Both the position numbers and the translations under genes were made by a program. A model generated the notes under the pieces. The model searched no databases and was not told the DNA's origin. It saw only the letters and a list, made by a program, of their open reading frames with translations. Of a DNA stretch of 64,000 nucleotides, positions 63,101 to 64,000 are shown in pieces. The DNA comes from JBMONI01 sp049324575 (lineage in GTDB: Bacteria > Omnitrophota > Omnitrophia > Omnitrophales > Aquincolibacteriaceae), in the NCBI GenBank assembly GCA_049324575.1, contig JBMONI010000007.1:1-64000 (forward strand), written 5' to 3'. Position 1 is the stretch's first letter, and every line of letters starts with the position of its first letter.

Positions 63101-64000
63101 TCCCCGGGACGGACTCCTTGCACATCGTCTGGATCCAGCTCAGAGGGATCGAAGAAATTTTTAAATTGAATGGCCCGCCACACGAACTGAACGGCTTCTA
63201 GCGCATTCGGGAATCCCGGGATTTCCGCACCACGGCTAGAACCGAAACCGCCCTTGCTTAATTCGAAGTTCTCCGCGCTATCACTCCTTGCCCAGAAAAC
63301 GGTGCCGGGACGGAGATTTTTGATCTTTTCCGCCGCAGCAAATTCATCGCCGGCCCTGAGCCTCGGCGTAGGCGACCTGGCACTCAAGCCCTCGATAAGC
63401 GGCGTCATCCCGTCGTCGCCATATCGCTCGTCCCTTATTGGCTCATAATCACTACGCAATTCCGCCCGCCCCTCGCTCGGAAACGGAGGACTGCTATCTT
63501 CCCCCGCGGCGGCGCGACGGTTTTCCTCCATGACATACGGGATCAAACGTTCAGGACGTCCGGCGCTAAGTATCGCCATCTGAATATGCACCTTCCCGTC
63601 CGAGGTAAGCCCTCTGAACTCTTCGGCCATCAGTTTACCGGCCTGGGCCAGGACTTTTTGGGGATCAATTCCGGGGATCTCGGAAAGTAACGCCCGCGCA
63701 TTTTCTTGTTGGCTGCGGGTGTTCGCCCAAAAAAACTTCAAGGCGGCTTTAAGCTGGTCAAAATGCGCGCGGTCGAAGACCTGATGGTCCAACGCGACAC
63801 GGCTCGCCGCGATCTCGGCAAGCGCTTCGCCAAACGGCCAGTTTCCGTCCTGCCATTTATTGTGAATGACCGTAGCCGCGAAAGGCAGGCCCATTTCGCC
63901 GCGCAGGTAAAGTTCCACGGCCTCCGGACCCCACATGGCTTTATACAAAGAAGCGACCTTGCGGATATCAGCAATATTCGCGGGCTCAACGCTGCCCGTC
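54184..64000 (-). CDS. Giant gene B: more than 3,270-codon modular protein with 16 RAExR motifs (5' end beyond the window)
   Basis: The frame is open from the stop at 54184 to the right edge; no start is needed inside the window (a TTG at 63948 is only an internal codon). Recognised parts: hydrophobic pair at about 62100-62450; Pro-rich linker at about 60860-61200; membrane segments at about 60650-60830 and 61220-61300; a GalT/HIT-like module at about 56690-58335 with active-site HPHQQ (NDLGASVPHPHQQLFFLP) and second block VPNYIPFAPHGMVIF; a C-terminal segment at 54184-54540 resembling that of giant A. RAExR copies end at (high coordinate) 63468, 62865, 62811, 62499, 61935, 60846, 59799, 59526, 59199, 58377, 58350, 56628, 56157, 55638, 55119 and 55092. 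Between about 61376 and 61919 the frame runs antisense to two small genes and reads as low-complexity Ser/Leu-rich sequence, so B may be interrupted or chimeric there. Confidence 0.7.
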   Translation of the reverse strand, partial: TGSVEPANIADIRKVASLYKAMWGPEAVELYLRGEMGLPFAATVIHNKWQDGNWPFGEALAEIAASRVALDHQVFDRAHFDQLKAALKFFWANTRSQQENARALLSEIPGIDPQKVLAQAGKLMAEEFRGLTSDGKVHIQMAILSAGRPERLIPYVMEENRRAAAGEDSSPPFPSEGRAELRSDYEPIRDERYGDDGMTPLIEGLSARSPTPRLRAGDEFAAAEKIKNLRPGTVFWARSDSAENFELSKGGFGSSRGAEIPGFPNALEAVQFVWRAIQFKNFFDPSELDPDDVQGVRPGESVYLYEFDGEKWNHEPSDPSRRQVLKRVNVTTRIYGEQILRIFRYDIAGKKFDLVHSNPSIKGAMSIEKKTPHSKKKNRAEARVASQRALVRTQGTRAELRAAKKPKKAAVKQEGIILESFGETLLLDFIQFEVLSRLGSPAAGFTIYVTGSLRIPDGLRSKATKVSDYPFDFPSGFSRGSTGELDGYTLLSGAKVRVIPRAEIRWDLKRWLAVGAASAAIFTGWGFAIAWMGLTVGSLVTISVLVLMMLGIWDYSRDHPREKEVSTLGGPMKVGPALEYLAIKKWSGVAMLLHALAGGGTAVAVTALFIGQRTTLYQWLSATIRQEAPFVTETYLTDVSLVAALWFWFFATFSVIMVGENLADMAVKRLIRREFDGKPKGPARPAGGRAEVRGWLPARMLERGEAGGEKRERGFNGRNVGFYFFQTVLDALQATAGVLQAFAKNAELTLKIFQDHRELSFSRIIRSFSGRLHRQSPALVSSAVTRALRDGMATRMTSLMVMRSALTWIMSVFNSLTSFLTVLRSSAMTEISLLKDSIRVPTSVLVKELESFLRSMAIPLFDGERTLAGETGKVNINKPHKFNAYIAISPLLLAQSLLPEPDEIEWLIRTVNWGLFLGALVWLIVTVMNKKRDDQQMPAKPYDPAQAAAEEAERQERARPKRAAELVAKLTPPTSGTTVSDIPIRSQEPAVSATSAQPAVDGPPAGFVLPPVWTPVQQPVASSVPNVAPAQPGPEKEIVLPPPFKSDIPPPRAETRKLDPYFFAVVGLLSGWVVGAVLPLGALTLGQRIIVMGGVVGLLGLCIDLTRFALAVLRAAWREERLLHEVLIPELNQLLDRVSEKMGRTAALQRRTLEAISNAAIDRRVREAILETRRMSAIQTLRKIAHENVIRFPGPAKAPAKVYRTPAYLSALYFRSQLQSKDWIRHLKQAEAFIRKVSRAESRNVPLEIGKLLWRLWDIQDTWRGLSTAQHHGTREEYAAIRLAIGKRIAEVYELLKTVPWQGGIPRMLSAGDIVLRRENGQTVFTVIVRIKESSEMDGVYFQGTEDGAEFHTVQPRLDHLMKESMGLLDPVALPQLDRALAGLRRHVDAFDVLLRRAQGRAEVRGEVFDPEMAELLGRQAEIAATIQKMIKDGHVPARGDHSTIWASIWQTAQEEGAAVSARIAQLKAAKRFRAAASGTDEPASPDAGIGRAEARTKWTPEEKELIRNEVAPALAKIITQQFENGQRMIEAVSAQVLMPPQYAYDSFVFEKVRKLHGTALTGSGIDPNELWAGRVQVAIYRVALELFLRKLNEAVNENRRAEMRAALSKDFVIAEDILKEAAAATVHAWFFQMRSRSIEELLAGQAQRAGVPPSERPTFRKFRLLTVKEAGPERSGIQPWPAVEGEEGWKKLETLLGRLQENVPYRIVLRWAYQAGIYDLEIAPVAASTEKGAVTAGRKEVPAAERPVRLVESAVQYYGKLAVQEFSERKIGALRLDGPRNGGELTLVAALERAGAIRVRVSRDARDMAKLSVVLASEKGGWEYAVTDKENKSTVLLALQDALRRLSVEPLRDRQLAEGFLGTAVSDLIAPRERAEARSETARAELREGATAPAAEAPFVDRFIAEEQQLRGFLGGLHQKAIADLGISAAMAPVFFEVVILYYLRAFYYSEKTDKDFEVLDGHERGAFLRDLFARLNNRLLYDLGILTTIYETLTLRPILKTAAVIPALAGYFEQIRDVLNRQILRSGKYYLSEVIERYRKMPAYAREAALERQRGAEGAQVPIENILDWVLSTGGVTTEDPRPFRNLVFWLLGAMRKAKFTFTIRDWMKGFDRKRLSGEPGVPASDPRFAERIVIIHNDLGASVPHPHQQLFFLPADFIPESKVGVERFAEDHPERVKWYVDDRGPHGSFRMGELFGWPVPTMIIEGEDYARMAQGVRGLTQKILAEGLRFNVLQGAYVDPQGIMRPRFFVYARQDGERSLRPNPSKLGNMWATFEISGGLIVPDLEKFKGLTIKDTLQAYRDTASPRRFYEILDLPAEEIVVPPELPAEVMARYIDVFYVPGRKDSKRLGGIQGAKPGGDFLHVYHWAKVERGLPLNSRFTLVPNYIPFAPHGMVIFDRNTGEQDLSLEAIENMLRFWSNMLGRDAVRVSAQGETPRPEGPARPAGGPARPAGGRAEVRDQADLAGDFMAVPSELKDAIPPVRAEAIPYKPVVFSAKTAGEVSEKTEVMRGSQAEVLRWLDQVIWIHLNGKADPAVEADIREAGHKLEGMRQEVKDFPGASERTFTVYQRPIGRTDVEYSFEAFPQAEMSRAGLNLPYGEETGQFRGEESLRAELRQGDLVAEAREAFKVRAEEAVRQALADLSERQPLTEDMRQYLTWAGSEENVARIARFYMFDLYRLLQQKMKEMPARGQVRLGWLALVELFDFVRGKVSFDPYADGESLLISVFSEWYQQAWTGTLEKPGVEGFGDLLMENPERDERITVNNDHVVFKQALRRLLEVMPGRAEVRGNFLKSGFRSGKVFALTVAGIAAGAVVGYPDTVLMAAWMLSVGFVGAVADLLRADLSRKNQAIERRKLEEARQHIAADRLHREMLKALEPEVEKILRGSRETAENGQGVFRGFRDSALEWVARQKTKGRISEENLIALEGAVLAAQPDAVITVTRWPRGIYGVQAASRRAEARGASQRAEVRAGEEEEEAPVPARVPLPVSDISKELVRFVILNYREGIAPLDLRLAMEGLMIVAGIEPREISEPTEFDPVVVFRETGNLRQEIAAELVRLGYTGGEVTNILFRTTELLEKVRDRKKPLLTEFDAWGVVAEGDRPEEVRRSAHEVVETILSYMVLNVFFKFQITPYTDAKGAMEKLRAEVQREMKIGRGAVDASRLINMPVIFDRPDVLIASEGREGVNRFDPAQYADGSPVRYRGAGAIPSKATVSQAVMLLLDDLHEGISRQDGVARWQDPRAAQGLAVAMSMAVQYLAQQKLSTAA
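56197..56222. repeat. In-frame palindrome within giant gene B
   Basis: GTAAGGCAGG-TTTAAA-CCTGCCCTAC pairs at 12 of 13 positions. On the coding strand it is translated as RAGLNLPY without breaking the frame. It has the same GTAGGGCA/TGCCCTAC ends and TTAA centre as the palindrome at 39000-39025, and lies 40 bp from a RAELR copy. Confidence 0.75.
56632..56671. repeat. Two tandem 21-bp hairpin units in giant gene B
   Basis: GCCTGCC-GGACG-GGCAGGC occurs at 56632-56650 and 56653-56671, period 21 bp, each coding the heptapeptide GPARPAG. The array ends directly against the RAEVR codons at 56614-56628. A third copy lies at 61939-61957, also directly against a RAEVR. Confidence 0.9.
61376..61404 (+). 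promoter_or_regulatory. Sigma70-type promoter for the nested plus-strand gene pair
   Basis: -35 TTGACT (61376-61381), a 17-nt spacer, -10 TAAAGT (61399-61404). It is preceded by an AT-rich stretch (61340-61375) that could act as an UP element and stands out against the GC-rich giant gene. The predicted start is near 61411, about 22 nt before the ATG at 61433. Confidence 0.6.
61433..61678 (+). CDS. Small coiled-coil protein nested antisense in giant gene B
   Basis: The product has 81 residues (MERRKDSNSFTSTEVG...). Residues about 20-65 form clear heptads with Lys/Glu at outer positions (DISVIAEDLSTVKKDVSEL; MIQVKADLITIKDVI), ending NARVTALETKAGL. The plus-strand product is a far more protein-like sequence than the minus-strand reading. 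A promoter lies at 61376-61404, but the Shine-Dalgarno is weak. It is followed after 2 bp by a paralogue-like gene. Function unknown; oligomerisation or partner binding is likely. Confidence 0.62.
   Translation: MERRKDSNSFTSTEVGTLIESFRSDISVIAEDLSTVKKDVSELKTDMIQVKADLITIKDVIRVAIPSLNARVTALETKAGL
61681..61914 (+). CDS. Second small coiled-coil protein, paralogue-like, nested antisense in giant gene B
   Basis: The product has 77 residues (MQPPRKGPDYSREREF...). Its C-terminal half (LERIEHRLEKVETDVSAIKA; LFASRLTALEHSRR) matches the layout of the preceding gene product (IKD..., LNARVTALE), suggesting a tandem duplication. The start lies 2 bp after the first gene's stop, so the pair is probably co-transcribed. 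Its stop lies 6 bp from a RAEVR copy of giant gene B on the other strand. Function unknown. Confidence 0.58.
   Translation: MQPPRKGPDYSREREFTVVLEDLQGQFRVFGEGLQDTRCRLERIEHRLEKVETDVSAIKASLPLFASRLTALEHSRR
61939..61957. repeat. Third copy of the GCCTGCC/GGCAGGC hairpin
   Basis: GCCTGCC-GGACG-GGCAGGC, identical to the two copies at 56632-56671 and likewise directly adjacent to a RAEVR (61921-61935). The shared block around hairpin and motif is about 30 bp long. It marks the right boundary of the antisense gene pair. Confidence 0.85.

Noticed and set aside
63738..63989. Start of giant gene B at the TTG at 63948
   Set aside because: The frame is open to the window edge with the same amino-acid character upstream (EPANIADIRKVASLYK), so the true start lies beyond the window.
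1..64000. tRNA or rRNA genes
   Set aside because: No cloverleaf-like or rRNA-like stretch was recognised; a tRNA scan would be needed to exclude a short one.

Overview
The window looks like part of a Gram-negative (diderm) genome of moderately high GC, most likely from the candidate phylum Omnitrophota (former OP3). This assignment is an inference. It rests on dense, overlapping minus-strand operons, a complete Kdo/lipid A/heptose gene set, many gene fusions, and two neighbouring giant genes of about 10 to 13 kb built from unrelated modules. Omnitrophota are known to carry exceptionally large ORFs. Almost every gene is on the minus strand. The exceptions are a REP-associated transposase and a pair of small coiled-coil genes nested antisense in a giant gene.

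Layout. (1) 1-9936: an envelope operon read from high to low coordinates: heptose-7-P kinase, kdsB, pyrG, kdsA, kdsD, an LpxL-type acyltransferase, an LptC-LptA fusion, lptB, hpf, ptsN and a membrane-anchored YvcK-type protein cut by the window edge. A promoter and leader hairpin lie ahead of it. (2) 10099-22673: a second envelope operon: ThiS-like protein, Xer recombinase, waaA, lpxK, an LpxL-ELM1 fusion, a GT4-GT9 fusion, a GT9-GT9 fusion, two more GT9 proteins and a polysaccharide deacetylase. (3) 22812-34834: a terminator, an RDD membrane protein, then a biosynthetic run from one strong promoter: hydrolase, ilvB, ilvH, ilvC, leuA, aroE, prepilin peptidase, aroC, aroK, aroB, dprA. (4) 34885-38604: a KDPG-aldolase homologue lacking the Schiff-base lysine, uvrB and nadC, with a REP doublet between the last two. 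(5) 38605-39040: a gene-free repeat block with a MITE-like element, seven 32-bp tandem units and a perfect palindrome. (6) 39041-64000: giant gene A (4,242 codons) plus its separately framed N-terminal module, a REP/RAYT island, and giant gene B (more than 3,270 codons, running off the right edge).

The striking system is in region 6. Both giant products carry a short motif, R-A-E-x-R, 38 times in all (22 in A, 16 in B), mostly at joints between modules. Several modules are recognisable enzymes: a phosphohexomutase and a plant-type UDP-sugar pyrophosphorylase in A, and a GalT-like hexose-1-phosphate uridylyltransferase (HPHQQ) in B. Together these would form most of a Leloir-type sugar-nucleotide pathway. 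The N-terminal module of A has a signal peptide and is separated from the rest by a one-nucleotide frame offset, exactly at a 7-bp repeat. Loss of one repeat unit, or a +1 slip on CCCC, would join them. Some RAExR copies are embedded in palindromic in-frame repeats, the two giants seem to share a C-terminal segment, and a two-gene antisense cassette abuts a RAEVR copy. My leading hypothesis is a repeat-assembled bacterial polyprotein whose RAExR joints are processing or docking sites, possibly with phase-variable expression. Processing and phase variation are not demonstrated by sequence alone.
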